From assembly GCA_946186895.1 (NCBI GenBank), contig CAMHOW010000011.1:1-50670 (forward strand): a DNA stretch of 50,670 nt, in the 5' to 3' direction. Below are positions 1 through 8,596 of this stretch, one piece after another (position 1 is the first letter of the stretch; each line of letters opens with the position of its first letter). This stretch comes from an uncultured Fibrobacter sp. GTDB taxonomy: Bacteria; Fibrobacterota; Fibrobacteria; Fibrobacterales; Fibrobacteraceae. The position numbers and the translations under genes are program-made. Below the pieces are notes generated by a model. It worked only from the letters and a program-made list of their open reading frames with translations, was not told where the DNA came from and ran no database searches.

Positions 1-51
1 TGTCGCCGATGGTACTTGGCCTCCGGGCCCGGGAGAGTAGGTCGCTGCAGG
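1..51 (+). rRNA. rrf: 5S ribosomal RNA, 3' end (partial)
   Basis: The first ~51 bases match the 3' third of bacterial 5S rRNA: GCCGATGGTACT, a GC-rich helix (cctccgggcccgggag), then the conserved GAGAGTAGGTCGCTGCAGG end. The 5' part and any 23S/16S genes lie outside the window. A strong terminator follows directly, so this is the end of an rRNA operon. Confidence 0.85.
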
Positions 52-57
52 ATTCTC

Positions 58-94
58 GCCCCCTTGATGGTAAACCATCGAGGGGGCTTTTTTT
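58..94 (+). terminator. rRNA operon terminator
   Basis: Perfect 13-bp hairpin apart from one G-U pair (gccccc ttgatgg, loop taaa, ccatcgagggggc) followed by seven T. It sits 7 nt after the 5S 3' end. Confidence 0.93.
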
Positions 95-109
95 ATATAT
101 TCTCAATGT

Positions 110-1966
110 ATGAAACCCGTTATTTCCTTTTTGCTTCAGCTTTCGCCCCAGACAGCCTATGGCAACCTGGAGGCTGTCGCCCGCAACTTGTCGGACGGTC
201 TAGAAATATTGCTGAACTACAAGAAGGTAAGGTGCTCCATTTTTATGGATGGCCCCACCATGGAAATGCTGAAGAAGGTGGCGAAGCCGCTGGCCATGGG
301 AAAAATCCGTGCTGGCATTGACGAAGGCCTGGTAGAATTCCTAGGTGGTGGTTATTACGATGCCATGTTGCCCCTGTTCCCGAAGGACTTACAGGTCCGT
401 CAGCTGAAGACTCACAAGTCCAAGCTGAAGTCCTTCTTGGGTGTGGAACCTCAGGGGTATTTCAATTCGTCCCTGGTGTGGGAAATGGGCATGATCTCTG
501 TGCTCGAGGAGAATGCTTTCGAATATGCGTTGGTGAGCGAGTCTGCGGTCCGCGAGGCCCTGGGCCGTAATTCTCCGGTTTCGGGGTGGTTCACCGTAGA
601 AGACCAAGGCTCCCTGATGAGGATTGTTCCTGTTTCGGATGGGCTTTCCAAGGCAATCGGTGAAGATGACCCACGTTGGCGTGAGATTGCGGAATCCTAC
701 AATCGGGATGACAAGCCTGTAGTGGTCCTGCTGGATTTGCCACCGCAAGCGGAAGAGATTGGCGGGTTCTTTGAACGTTTGGTGGACTTTATAAAAATGA
801 ACGAGGTTCAGACTTGGCCCGTGAGCTATATCGTGAACCAGCTTCAGCCCGAAGGCTCGCTTAGCAATCTAGTTTCTGCCGGACGTAAGCTGGGACTCCC
901 CTTTGCTGCCAACAATTGTCGTGAGATGCTTATCCAGAGGCCCGAAATCAACTTGCTGCAAAAGGATCTGCTGAATCTTTACCACAGGGGTAGGGACAAC
1001 CTGCAGGGAAAGGAACTGGAAAAGTTTTACGAGGAACTGCTGCCTGCCATGTCCCCGATCTTTTATAGGAACTTGCAGGACGATGAGGGCATGCGCAGCC
1101 TGAAGGTGCGGCAGTGGGGTTTCCGCTATCTGCAGAAGGCGGCCCAGGATTTGGATTCCTTGATGAATTTTTCGGCCCTCCGCATGGACGTAAGTGATTT
1201 CTTGCTTCAGGGTCGCAAGTTGATCTGGGTAGAAAACCCCGATATTTCTTGCTTGGTGGATTACAGCCGTGGCGGAGTCCTTCAACTGCTAAACTACAAG
1301 GTCTCTGCGGTGAATTACGCCAACGTGTGGCGTGATGATGGTGGCCCTACAGTATTTCTTGGGGAGTGTTTGCTACCTAATGTAGACCTGTCGGCGGAAC
1401 AGATTGGAGTGATGCTTGCAGGCCGTGATAACCTGCTGATGGAGCCTTACGACTACCAGGTAAGACGCGGAAGCCAAAGTGCAGAACTGGAGCTCAGTGG
1501 GGAGCAGGGTTTTCGCATAGGTGAAAAACAGGGCGTATTCCAGATAAAGAAGAATCTGGACTTCGACAATGTTTCGTCGCAGATAAAGGTTTCGTACGAA
1601 GTATCCAACACCACCTACCAAGAAAAGCAGAATTATTTCGGAACGCTTATGGAACTCGGTCTGTTGGATTCTTGCGACAGTCCGTGTATTGTGGCGGACG
1701 GTTCAAACGTCAAGTGGGATGGCAAGGAGCCCTTTATTTATCCCGATGCGAAAAAATTCAAGGTTCGGGATTTTGGTTTGGATTGCGCAATCGAACTTAC
1801 TTTCGAAACACCCACGCCGGTGTTTGTGGGTTCAATCTTCAGTGCCTCTACGGCGGCCGCTCCCCGGATGTTCCAGGGAATCCGGATTTATCCTTTCTGG
1901 AAATCGGCACTAGGGACTTCTGAAAAGCTTGAATGCAAGATGACTTTGACGCTCTCCAAGAGGTGA
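110..1966 (+). CDS. GH57 / 4-alpha-glucanotransferase-like protein, catalytic residues missing
   Basis: A 618-residue protein aligning along its length with the Thermococcus litoralis-type GH57 4-alpha-glucanotransferase (about 659 aa): N-terminal barrel about residues 1-300, C-terminal beta-sandwich (DUF1925/1926-like) about 400-618. The conserved GLVEFLGGGYYDAML strand (73-87) and the EYALVSE segment (138-144) are easy to place. From memory of the family, the HNHQP motif is replaced by QLSPQ, the nucleophile Glu of the ERVW motif is Ser121 in SSLVW, and the DDGEKFG acid/base motif reads LDLPPQAEEIG. It is therefore probably not an active transferase; a carbohydrate-binding or regulatory role is possible. 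The reading frame is intact and the product lacks a signal peptide. The ATG is chosen because a TATATT box lies just upstream; no Shine-Dalgarno is visible. First gene of a co-directional run to 6885. Confidence 0.72.
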   Translation: MKPVISFLLQLSPQTAYGNLEAVARNLSDGLEILLNYKKVRCSIFMDGPTMEMLKKVAKPLAMGKIRAGIDEGLVEFLGGGYYDAMLPLFPKDLQVRQLKTHKSKLKSFLGVEPQGYFNSSLVWEMGMISVLEENAFEYALVSESAVREALGRNSPVSGWFTVEDQGSLMRIVPVSDGLSKAIGEDDPRWREIAESYNRDDKPVVVLLDLPPQAEEIGGFFERLVDFIKMNEVQTWPVSYIVNQLQPEGSLSNLVSAGRKLGLPFAANNCREMLIQRPEINLLQKDLLNLYHRGRDNLQGKELEKFYEELLPAMSPIFYRNLQDDEGMRSLKVRQWGFRYLQKAAQDLDSLMNFSALRMDVSDFLLQGRKLIWVENPDISCLVDYSRGGVLQLLNYKVSAVNYANVWRDDGGPTVFLGECLLPNVDLSAEQIGVMLAGRDNLLMEPYDYQVRRGSQSAELELSGEQGFRIGEKQGVFQIKKNLDFDNVSSQIKVSYEVSNTTYQEKQNYFGTLMELGLLDSCDSPCIVADGSNVKWDGKEPFIYPDAKKFKVRDFGLDCAIELTFETPTPVFVGSIFSASTAAAPRMFQGIRIYPFWKSALGTSEKLECKMTLTLSKR

Positions 1967-1971
1967 TTGTT

Positions 1972-2661
1972 ATGAGGGCGGATCTGATAGATATCCAGAT
2001 TGAAGATTACGGAAACGACGTGGAAATCGCATTGTCGGGTTCCTTGAACAAGGCTCAGCTTTCTGCCGTGCGTGAAAAGCTGGACGCCCTAATGTCTGGC
2101 CCTGGAATTTTCTTCTTCTTGAATTTGGAGCGTGTCCATTTTGCGGTGGACGATTATCTGGACATGTTCCTGGACCTTTTGAACAAGACTAAGGACCGCA
2201 ATTCTACCATGGTCTTGATTTTCCAGAACGAAGATCAGCAGGCCTATTTCTACAGGTACCGGAATATTTTCGAAATCCACGAAAGTCGCGAAGCCTATAA
2301 GAATTCTGGCTTATCCAAGCAGCTGAAGCAGGTGGGCATCTATTACGGTAAGAAGACAGGTCTACGTCTTACACCTAGCGTGGCCATTGCCGCGGGCGTG
2401 TTGATTATGGGTTGGCTTGTTACTTTGTTCTTGATTATCGCGGCTCAGGGTAAGGACATTGCCGCCAAGCAGTCCCAAATTATGGCGCTCCAGAGCCAGC
2501 GCGACCGTTATGTTCAGGAAATTGACAAGCTGGAATCTTCTATCGGCCCCTTGAAAAAGTTGGGCGTGGTGGAGGATACTTCCCAGCTGAATTCTTTCGG
2601 AGCTATCCGGGATTGGGTGACCTACCTGAAGTATCTGGAGAGTACCCGGCGTGAAGAATAG
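1972..2661 (+). CDS. STAS-like domain protein with one membrane span and coiled coil
   Basis: Start set at ATG 1972, 9 nt after an AAGAGG ribosome site that lies in the end of the preceding gene; a longer version from 1933 would overlap that gene. The first ~105 of 229 residues look like a STAS (anti-sigma-antagonist-like) alpha/beta domain: IEIALSGSLNKAQLSAV-type start, a short LNLERVHF strand and a helix before MVLIFQN. No phosphorylatable Ser is obvious at the usual DSSG position. A single transmembrane helix follows at about 135-158 and then a coiled coil (about 160-195). Topology suggests a cytoplasmic STAS domain and a periplasmic coiled coil. The stop overlaps the next gene's GTG by 11 nt, so the two are probably co-translated. 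Function not known; the STAS call is by fold pattern only. Confidence 0.6.
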   Translation: MRADLIDIQIEDYGNDVEIALSGSLNKAQLSAVREKLDALMSGPGIFFFLNLERVHFAVDDYLDMFLDLLNKTKDRNSTMVLIFQNEDQQAYFYRYRNIFEIHESREAYKNSGLSKQLKQVGIYYGKKTGLRLTPSVAIAAGVLIMGWLVTLFLIIAAQGKDIAAKQSQIMALQSQRDRYVQEIDKLESSIGPLKKLGVVEDTSQLNSFGAIRDWVTYLKYLESTRREE

Positions 2662-3337
2662 CCTTGAACTTTCGACACCTACGGCGGCCATCGCCTTTGG
2701 ACTCGTTATCGCTGTCCTTATGTCTTTCTTTTTCTATTGGGGTGTCCAGCGTCGGAAATTGGAAGACCTGTCTAATGAAGAAATGTCCCTGCGGACCGAA
2801 ATTGAACAGCTGGAAACCATAGGCAATTGGACCCTGGAATATGTGAAGATCGACAAGGCTGTTGATTTTTTATCTGAAAAGAAGCTTTCTCCAGATGCCC
2901 GCCGTCGCCTCACGGAACAGCTGTGGCAGATTTCCCATGCCTATTCCATTGACCCCCTGATGATCCTTGCCGTGGTGGCCCAAGAAAGTCATGGAAACCC
3001 TAATGCCCGTGGTCGTATGCAGTCGGGGGCCTATTCGGGAGCACTAGGGTTGATGCAGATAAAACTTGAGACGGCCCAGAAGATGGCTTGGCGGTTTGGC
3101 CTTCGTGTCCATTCCGAAGAGGACTTGTTCAAACCCGAGGTAAACGTGACGGTGGGAACGGCCTACCTGATTCGCCTTATCGGCAAGTACGGAAACTGGA
3201 AAGAAGCTCTGGTGGCATACAACCTGGGGCACTCTGCTGTGGACCGGTTGCTGGAACGAGGGCGACCTTTGCCCATGCGATACTATGAACGGGTTATTTC
3301 CAAGTACAAGGTGCTTGCAAGCCGTCCAATTTTGTAA
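2651..3337 (+). CDS. Membrane-anchored lytic murein transglycosylase (SLT family 1)
   Basis: N-terminal membrane anchor at residues 11-31, short coiled coil (34-56), then an SLT/lysozyme-like domain (about 85-225 of 228). Signatures: catalytic Glu112 in AQESHGNPNA, the GALGLMQI motif at about 130-137, VGTAYLIRLIGKYGN and the VAYNLG motif. The family cleaves the MurNAc-GlcNAc bond of peptidoglycan with 1,6-anhydro ring formation. Starts at GTG inside the end of the STAS gene (11-nt overlap), so translation is probably coupled. Its neighbours suggest an envelope-remodelling role. Confidence 0.88.
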   Translation: MKNSLELSTPTAAIAFGLVIAVLMSFFFYWGVQRRKLEDLSNEEMSLRTEIEQLETIGNWTLEYVKIDKAVDFLSEKKLSPDARRRLTEQLWQISHAYSIDPLMILAVVAQESHGNPNARGRMQSGAYSGALGLMQIKLETAQKMAWRFGLRVHSEEDLFKPEVNVTVGTAYLIRLIGKYGNWKEALVAYNLGHSAVDRLLERGRPLPMRYYERVISKYKVLASRPIL

Positions 3338-3347
3338 ATTTAGATTG

Positions 3348-4703
3348 ATGAAAAAGTTTTTGCTCTTGACGATGCTTGCAGGCATTGCCGTAGCGGGAGA
3401 AGTCCGTTACGACTGTTTGCGCTTTGTCGAGGCCGGACTTGCAAATGACCCCCAGATAGAAGAAGCCCGTTACGGCACTGAAGAAAAAAAGGAAAAAATC
3501 AAGAGCCTGAAAGCCGAGGCCATTTTGCCCACATTGGAAGTTTCCATGATGGTGGGCCCTGCCCCTGGCCTTAAGGAATCGGTGGATAACTGGGGCGACA
3601 CGGTAGATGTCTACGACTTTTCTAGGATGGGCCCCTTCTGGGGCGTGCAGGCCAAGTTCGTGCAGCCCCTGAATCTGGGACAATACCGTTCCGGCAAGCG
3701 GGCCCTTGAGGCCGATCTGCACCAGAAATCCTTCTCTATAGAGAACAGCCTTTTGCGTAAAGAGGTGGAGTTGCAGACTTATTACTACAACTACCTGCTT
3801 GCTCTTGAAATGAAACGCCTGGCCGGCGATGCCCAGAAACGGGTAGACGAGGCATACGAGCAGATGGAAGAGGCCCTGGACGACGATGACCCCAATGTAA
3901 GCCAGATGGATTTTTTGAACCTGAAGGCAAAAATGCACACGGTAAAGGAAGGGGTGTCCGAGGCGGAGCTGGGCATGAAACGGGTGCAGCTGGCTATCCG
4001 TTTTTCTCTGAACTTGCAAGAGGGCGATGTTTTTGTCTCTGAAGATACGGTGCTTGTCCCCCGAAAAGAGAAGATTCCCTCTCTCGACGAAGTGCGGATG
4101 CTGACCTTGCAAAGCAATCCGGAACTGAAGCAACTCGAGGCGGGGCTTATCGCCAAAAGGACCAAAATGGATTTGGCTGAAGCGAAGCTTGCTCCGGAAT
4201 TCTTTGTTTTGGGCGAATTTGAATACGTGAAGAGCTGGGCTGGGAACCGCAGCGTGTTGCAGAAGAACGCCTTTGCCGAAGATGCGGTGAACAGGCTTTC
4301 GGGCGTTATCGGGATTGGACTTAGGTATAGGCTGAACTTTTGGAAGCAGTGGGCCAACTATCGCGAGGCCAGGGTGGAGTACCGTGGCCTGAAAATGAAG
4401 GAAGTCTATGCTGCCGAGGGCCTGATGGCCAAGGCCGAGGAACAGTATTATCAGGTGGTTGCCGCCCAGGAAAAGATGGATGCATTGAAGGAAAGCCTGA
4501 AGGCCTCCGAAGCTATCCTGAAGGGGGCCGCCATGCAGTACGATTTGGACAAGTCCAAGACGGGTGAACTTGTGTCTGCCTATACCCAGAACGTGACCTT
4601 GCAGAAGGACTACCTGTTTGCGGTCTGCAAGTACAATGTGGAAGTGGCAGAACTCATTGCCAGGATGGGACTCAGTCTGAAGGATTATCAAGCGAAGTTC
4701 TAA
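3348..4703 (+). CDS. TolC-family outer membrane efflux protein
   Basis: About 451 residues with signal peptide (MKKFLLLTMLAGIAVAG, cleavage near AVA-G). The mature part is long amphipathic helices with TolC hallmarks: a duplicated helix-strand layout, alternating heptads, NPELKQLEAGL near the start of the second repeat and a strand-rich GVIGIGLRYRLNFW segment. Such proteins form trimeric outer-membrane and periplasmic channels for tripartite exporters. No inner membrane pump or adaptor gene is adjacent, so the partner is unknown. ATG 3348 is preferred over an upstream start at 3285 because it begins the signal peptide and follows a TAAATTTA box at 3335-3342. Confidence 0.85.
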   Translation: MKKFLLLTMLAGIAVAGEVRYDCLRFVEAGLANDPQIEEARYGTEEKKEKIKSLKAEAILPTLEVSMMVGPAPGLKESVDNWGDTVDVYDFSRMGPFWGVQAKFVQPLNLGQYRSGKRALEADLHQKSFSIENSLLRKEVELQTYYYNYLLALEMKRLAGDAQKRVDEAYEQMEEALDDDDPNVSQMDFLNLKAKMHTVKEGVSEAELGMKRVQLAIRFSLNLQEGDVFVSEDTVLVPRKEKIPSLDEVRMLTLQSNPELKQLEAGLIAKRTKMDLAEAKLAPEFFVLGEFEYVKSWAGNRSVLQKNAFAEDAVNRLSGVIGIGLRYRLNFWKQWANYREARVEYRGLKMKEVYAAEGLMAKAEEQYYQVVAAQEKMDALKESLKASEAILKGAAMQYDLDKSKTGELVSAYTQNVTLQKDYLFAVCKYNVEVAELIARMGLSLKDYQAKF

Positions 4704-4718
4704 AAGGAGTATTTCGAG

Positions 4719-5294
4719 ATGCTTAAGAAGTTGATGATTTTGGTGGTTGGTATTTCCCTGATGGCATTTGCCGCCGAGGATCCTGTTGCCGCCATTAAGA
4801 AAAAGGATGGCGAACTTCAGGCCCTTCTAAAGAAGTCCAATCACACGTCCAAGGAAAAGGAACGTGTCAAGGACCTGCTGAGCGAAAGCTTTGATTTTGA
4901 AATGCTCGCCAAGAAGAGCCTTTCGGCCAAGGACTGGGATGCCCAGGATGCAGCAGCCCAGGAAAAGTTCGTGGCCGAATTCAAGCGCATGGTCCGTAAC
5001 TCTAGTGCCAAGCGTCTGGAACTCTACCGTGCGGACTCTACGATTTATGAGCCTGCCAAGATGAAGAAAGAAGGCGAGGCCCGCGTGGTGGCCCACTTGT
5101 GGAACAAGGGTAAAGAAGCCGTTCTGGAATACAAGATGAGTCAGGTGAACGGCAAGTGGATGGCCTGGGACCTGGTTATCGACGATCTTTCTACCGCCCG
5201 CAATTACAAGGACCAGTTCAGCCAGATTTTGAAAACCAAGTCTTTTGCGGATCTGATTGACATTATCAGCAAGAAGGCCGACGAAGCGGAATAA
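4719..5294 (+). CDS. MlaC/Ttg2D-like phospholipid-binding periplasmic protein
   Basis: 191 residues with signal peptide (cleaved near AFA-AED). Features of the MlaC (Tol_Tol_Ttg2) family: helical start, SFDFEMLAKKSL (equivalent to the family's FD...ar..lg), then AAQEKFVAEFKRMVRNS and the VNGKWMAWDLVIDDLSTARNY strand, where the family usually has W.v.Dv.ieGvs....yr. MlaC carries glycerophospholipids between outer and inner membrane complexes. No mlaA, B, D, E or F is seen next to it. The start is preceded by AAAGGAG, and the stop overlaps the next ATG by 1 nt. Confidence 0.8.
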   Translation: MLKKLMILVVGISLMAFAAEDPVAAIKKKDGELQALLKKSNHTSKEKERVKDLLSESFDFEMLAKKSLSAKDWDAQDAAAQEKFVAEFKRMVRNSSAKRLELYRADSTIYEPAKMKKEGEARVVAHLWNKGKEAVLEYKMSQVNGKWMAWDLVIDDLSTARNYKDQFSQILKTKSFADLIDIISKKADEAE

Positions 5295-6181
5295 TGAGCG
5301 TCCTTAGCCTGGGCCTGGTTCTTGTCGCAATCCTTGCAGCCGTGGTGCTGCTATTCCCTGTTGTGTTCAGGGCTGATTTTAGGTTGACGGAATCTGGCTT
5401 TGAGGCAGACCTGTTCGTGTTCAAGAAGAAACTCTGGAATTACACGAAGCGCTGGAAAGAGGAAGAAGAGGCGGAAGAGGTTTCCGAGCCTGTAAAAAGG
5501 TCGACGCCGGCTGCCGAGACGCCCGTAACGCAGGTTGCGGAGACGCCTGTTTCGGAAGACGAGAAGACGCCGGCCGCAAAGGTTGAGCCAAAGCCTGCTG
5601 AGGAACAGCCCGCGAAAACAGCGGAACCGGAAAAGCTGGCAGATCCAAGCCCCGAGCCGAAAGCTCCTGCCAAAGCTGAGCCGGCTGCTGAGCCTGAGCC
5701 GAAGCCCGCTGAACCCGAGCCGGAAGAAAAGAAAAGCCTTACGGAACGGGAGTTCTGGACGCTAGTGTTGACTCCGGATATCGATGAACGCGGCTACCGC
5801 TACAGCAAGAAAATCCTGAACAGTTTTGTGAACCTTTTCCGTGTTCGTTTCAGGGACTGCTATGTGGAAGGAATTCGCATGGATTACGAGTCCATGGGCT
5901 ATGGTGCTGCCGTGAACGCCATGATGAAGGGATACCCGTTCCTTGAGGATTGGGATTTGCGGATGGACTGGACAAGGGATCACGATTTGCAGTCGGCGGG
6001 GCATGTAGAGGCTTCTGTTAATTTGTGCCGGACCTTCTGGTTCCTGACCGTCAGTTCTGTGTACGGTGGAATTTTTGCCTTCGTGTTCTGGCGTCGTCGT
6101 GCGGCGGTTCTCAAGACGGGTGAGCTTCCGGAACTGGGTTATGTTCGTAAGAAGATTTTGAACTGGATTGTGGAGGAGTGA
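5294..6181 (+). CDS. DUF2953-like membrane protein with Pro/Glu/Ala-rich linker
   Basis: 295 residues: N-terminal membrane helix (about 3-23), a strand-rich stretch FRADFRLTESGFEADLFVFKK, a ~90-residue low-complexity linker rich in PAE, PEP and KPA units (about 60-150), then a C-terminal domain with MDYESMGYGAAVNAMMKGYPFL and a second hydrophobic segment near 245-262. The arrangement (short N-terminal strands, then a G.A...a...G segment) resembles the DUF2953 family, of unknown function. The linker is probably periplasmic or cell-wall spanning. ATGA-type 1-nt overlap with the mlaC-like gene indicates coupling. Confidence 0.55.
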   Translation: MSVLSLGLVLVAILAAVVLLFPVVFRADFRLTESGFEADLFVFKKKLWNYTKRWKEEEEAEEVSEPVKRSTPAAETPVTQVAETPVSEDEKTPAAKVEPKPAEEQPAKTAEPEKLADPSPEPKAPAKAEPAAEPEPKPAEPEPEEKKSLTEREFWTLVLTPDIDERGYRYSKKILNSFVNLFRVRFRDCYVEGIRMDYESMGYGAAVNAMMKGYPFLEDWDLRMDWTRDHDLQSAGHVEASVNLCRTFWFLTVSSVYGGIFAFVFWRRRAAVLKTGELPELGYVRKKILNWIVEE

Positions 6182-6885
6182 TGCCTGCATTGACCGTAGA
6201 ACGCCTGCTTGCATCCATTGGCTTTGGTAGCCGCAAGGAGTCTCGTGCCCTGGTGCGCATGGGCATGGTAGAACTGAATGGAATCGTGGTAGAAGACCCG
6301 TTCCAAGAACTTGCGGAACGCCCCGAGTTCATTACGGTGAACGGCGAAGAGATTCCTACGGTAGAAAAGCTCTACGTGATGCTGTACAAGCCTGTGGATG
6401 TGGAGTGCAGCCACAATGCAAAGAACTATCCTTCGGTCTATAGCTTGTTGCCGGACCGTTTTACGGCCATGGGAATACAGACGGTTGGCCGTCTAGACGC
6501 CAATTCGTCGGGACTGATACTTCTTTCGAACCAGGGGGACTTTATCCACCGTGTCGAAAGCCCCAAGAAGGGTCTGCTGAAAAAATACCGTGTGACCCTG
6601 GCCCGCCCCTTTACAGAAGAGCAGAAGGCAGAACTTCTCAAGGGTGTGATGCTGAAGGACGAACGCCGCCCGGTAGAGGCGAAGGAAATTTCCGTAGAGG
6701 ACGGATCTGTGGTGATTTCCATTGGGGAAGGCCTGTACCACCAGGTACGTCGGATGTTCGCCGCCGTCGGGAACCACGTGGAAACTCTGGAGCGAGAATC
6801 CATCGGACCGGTGCTGCTGGACAGGACTCTCGGTACGGGGGGCTGGCGATTCTTGACTGAGGATGAAATAAAGGCCCTCTCCTAG
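6181..6885 (+). CDS. rsuA: 16S rRNA pseudouridine synthase, RsuA/RluB/RluE family
   Basis: 234 residues, close to the 231 of E. coli RsuA. S4-like RNA-binding domain at the N terminus (VERLLASIGFGSRKESRALV, MVELNG), then the catalytic domain with Asp106 in VGRLDANSSGLILLSNQGD and the EGLYHQVRRMFAAVGNHV motif. Family members isomerise uridine to pseudouridine; RsuA targets U516 of 16S rRNA. The exact target cannot be read from the sequence, and RluB/RluE remain possible. Start taken at ATG 6181 behind GGAGG; a GTG directly before it is possible. It overlaps the end of the preceding gene by 1 nt. Confidence 0.87.
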   Translation: MPALTVERLLASIGFGSRKESRALVRMGMVELNGIVVEDPFQELAERPEFITVNGEEIPTVEKLYVMLYKPVDVECSHNAKNYPSVYSLLPDRFTAMGIQTVGRLDANSSGLILLSNQGDFIHRVESPKKGLLKKYRVTLARPFTEEQKAELLKGVMLKDERRPVEAKEISVEDGSVVISIGEGLYHQVRRMFAAVGNHVETLERESIGPVLLDRTLGTGGWRFLTEDEIKALS

Positions 6886-6895
6886 GAGAAGGCCT
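6872..6895. terminator. Possible bidirectional terminator between rsuA and HU gene
   Basis: Near-perfect inverted repeat (aggccctctcct / aggagaaggcct) covering the rsuA stop codon between convergent genes. No long T tract on either side, so termination is only possible. Confidence 0.4.
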
Positions 6896-6918
6896 GACTT
6901 TCTGGTTTGTGCCGGTTT

Positions 6919-7275
6919 TTAGTTTTCGGAATCCTGGGCGGTTTCTTCTACCGTTTCAGGGAGCTCTGCAGCCTGGCCTGCGATGGATTCCATGTAATTG
7001 ATCTTGTCCTTGATGTCATTGCTGAACTTGAAGGTGGGCACCAGGCGCTCCTCGATGAGGACGGTCTCGCCGGTGCGGGGGTTGCGGGCCGGGCGAGCCT
7101 TGCGGGGTTTGCAGGCGAAGGTCCCGAAGCCACGAATCTCGATGGTGTTGCCATCGATGAGTTTTTCACCGACCAGGTCCAGGAACTGCTCCACCACGAC
7201 TTTGATGTCGTTACGGGCAAGCCCTGTGGACTTGGCAATATCAAGAATAAGAGATTGTTTTGTTACGTTAGGCAC
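6919..7275 (-). CDS. HU/IHF-family DNA-binding protein
   Basis: 118 residues. The first ~92 are a complete HU/IHF fold: MPNVTKQSLILDIAK start, dimerisation helices, IEIRGFGTFACKPRKARPARNP with the DNA-bending beta arm and the RNPRTGE tip motif, then VPTFKFSNDIKDKIN. An acidic tail of about 25 residues (ETVEETAQDSEN) extends beyond the usual ~90. It binds and bends DNA as a dimer in the nucleoid; HU versus IHF cannot be decided. GTG start; TATATTTA lies 4 nt upstream (7280-7287), suggesting a nearly leaderless mRNA. Confidence 0.92.
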   Translation of the reverse strand: MPNVTKQSLILDIAKSTGLARNDIKVVVEQFLDLVGEKLIDGNTIEIRGFGTFACKPRKARPARNPRTGETVLIEERLVPTFKFSNDIKDKINYMESIAGQAAELPETVEETAQDSEN

Positions 7276-7380
7276 GACTTAAATATAGGATTAACAACGA
7301 ATTAGCGTATAGGTCAAGCGAAAAATAAATATTTTTTTCGGGCTTTCATTGCGGAAAATTTGTGAATAAATGTGGTAAGA

Positions 7381-8511
7381 ATGTTGAAAGTTGTGAAAAA
7401 ACCGAAAAGGGTGTCCTTTAGGCTCCGGGATAGGGAAATTTTCCCCAATACCATACTCAGTCCTATGGATGGGGTGACGGATGCGCCTTTCCGCAGGCTC
7501 TGTCGCGTGCTGTCGGGAAACCGCATGGGGCTTTTGGTGTCGGAATTCGTGCCGACGGACGGTGATGCCGTATTTAGACTCGACGGGCACAAGCAGCTGA
7601 AGTTTTTTCCGGAAGAACGGCCTTTCGGAGTCCAGATTTTCGGGCGTTTCCCCGATAAAATGGCCGAAGCGGCCCGGAAAATCGCCGTAGAGCTCCATCC
7701 GGATTTTGTAGAGGTGAATGCCGGCTGCCCCGCCCCGAAGGTGGCGGGCAAGGGAAGTGGCTCCGGACTTTTACGGGACCTGCCCCGCCTGCAAGAGATA
7801 TTACACGAGGTTCGTTCCGCGCTGGACAGTTCTTGCCCAGAAATGCCCCTCACGCTAAAGTGCCGCATCGGTTGGGATAGTGAAAGCATCAATGTGATGG
7901 AGACTCTGAAAATCGCCGAAGGCGAAGGCGTGGAAATGCTTACCGTTCACGGACGGACCCGCCTTCAGGGGTATAACGGGCTTGCGGACTGGAACTGGAT
8001 CGGCAAGGTAGCGGCCGCGGCCAAGATTCCCGTTATCGGGAATGGCGACGTGAATAGCGTCGCGACCGCCCGCAAGTGTATTGACGACTATGGGGTGGCG
8101 GGTGTGTCCATTGGCCGCGGCGCCATGCACAACCCCTGGCTGTTCGGACAGATTGCCGACGCTTGGGAAGGCTTAGAGCCTAAGGAAATTTCAGCAACCG
8201 AGGCGCTGGACGTTTTCCCGCTTTACTACAAGTTCAAGTTGGAGGATGGCTCTACGGAGCTTGGGGCCATGGGACGTCTCAAGCAGTTGGCGGCAAGACT
8301 TTGCAAAGGCTTTGTGTTGGACGGTGCAGATGATGCCACCATGCAGGTGCGGCAATCCTTGCTTACGGCCCAGACCGCCGAGGAATTTTTTGAGCGTCTG
8401 GAAGAATTACGCAACGGCCTTGCGAAGGAACTGCGCTACGACCCAAGCCGCCTTGTGAATTTGAATGGGGCGAAAGAGACTGAGATAAGAGAAGGTGATC
8501 AATTCTCCTGA
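7381..8511 (+). CDS. dus: tRNA-dihydrouridine synthase (Dus family)
   Basis: 376-residue FMN-dependent TIM-barrel enzyme. Motifs: LSPMDGVTDAPFRRL (FMN site), VQIFGRFP, EVNAGCPAPKV with catalytic Cys116, LTVHGRTRLQGY and the phosphate-binding PVIGNGDV...GVSIGRGAMHNPWLF. It reduces uridine to dihydrouridine in tRNA; the subfamily (A/B/C) is not resolved. Start taken at ATG 7381; a GTG at 7372 is the alternative. A terminator hairpin follows the stop. Confidence 0.92.
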   Translation: MLKVVKKPKRVSFRLRDREIFPNTILSPMDGVTDAPFRRLCRVLSGNRMGLLVSEFVPTDGDAVFRLDGHKQLKFFPEERPFGVQIFGRFPDKMAEAARKIAVELHPDFVEVNAGCPAPKVAGKGSGSGLLRDLPRLQEILHEVRSALDSSCPEMPLTLKCRIGWDSESINVMETLKIAEGEGVEMLTVHGRTRLQGYNGLADWNWIGKVAAAAKIPVIGNGDVNSVATARKCIDDYGVAGVSIGRGAMHNPWLFGQIADAWEGLEPKEISATEALDVFPLYYKFKLEDGSTELGAMGRLKQLAARLCKGFVLDGADDATMQVRQSLLTAQTAEEFFERLEELRNGLAKELRYDPSRLVNLNGAKETEIREGDQFS

Positions 8512-8536
8512 AAATTGGTTTAATGAAAAAGATTGC

Positions 8537-8576
8537 AAAAGAAAAACCGTATCGAATCTCGCTGCGGTTTTCTTTT
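8537..8576. terminator. Bidirectional terminator between dus and radical SAM gene
   Basis: Inverted repeat aaaagaaaaaccg ... cggttttctttt with A-rich 5' and T-rich 3' arms, placed between two convergent genes, so it can act on both strands. Confidence 0.7.
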
Positions 8577-8596
8577 AATTGTTTGCGGTCTATCGC

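Noticed and set aside
3294..4691. 465-codon minus-strand frame
   Set aside because: Antisense shadow of the TolC-like gene; no ribosome site and low-complexity His/Leu composition.
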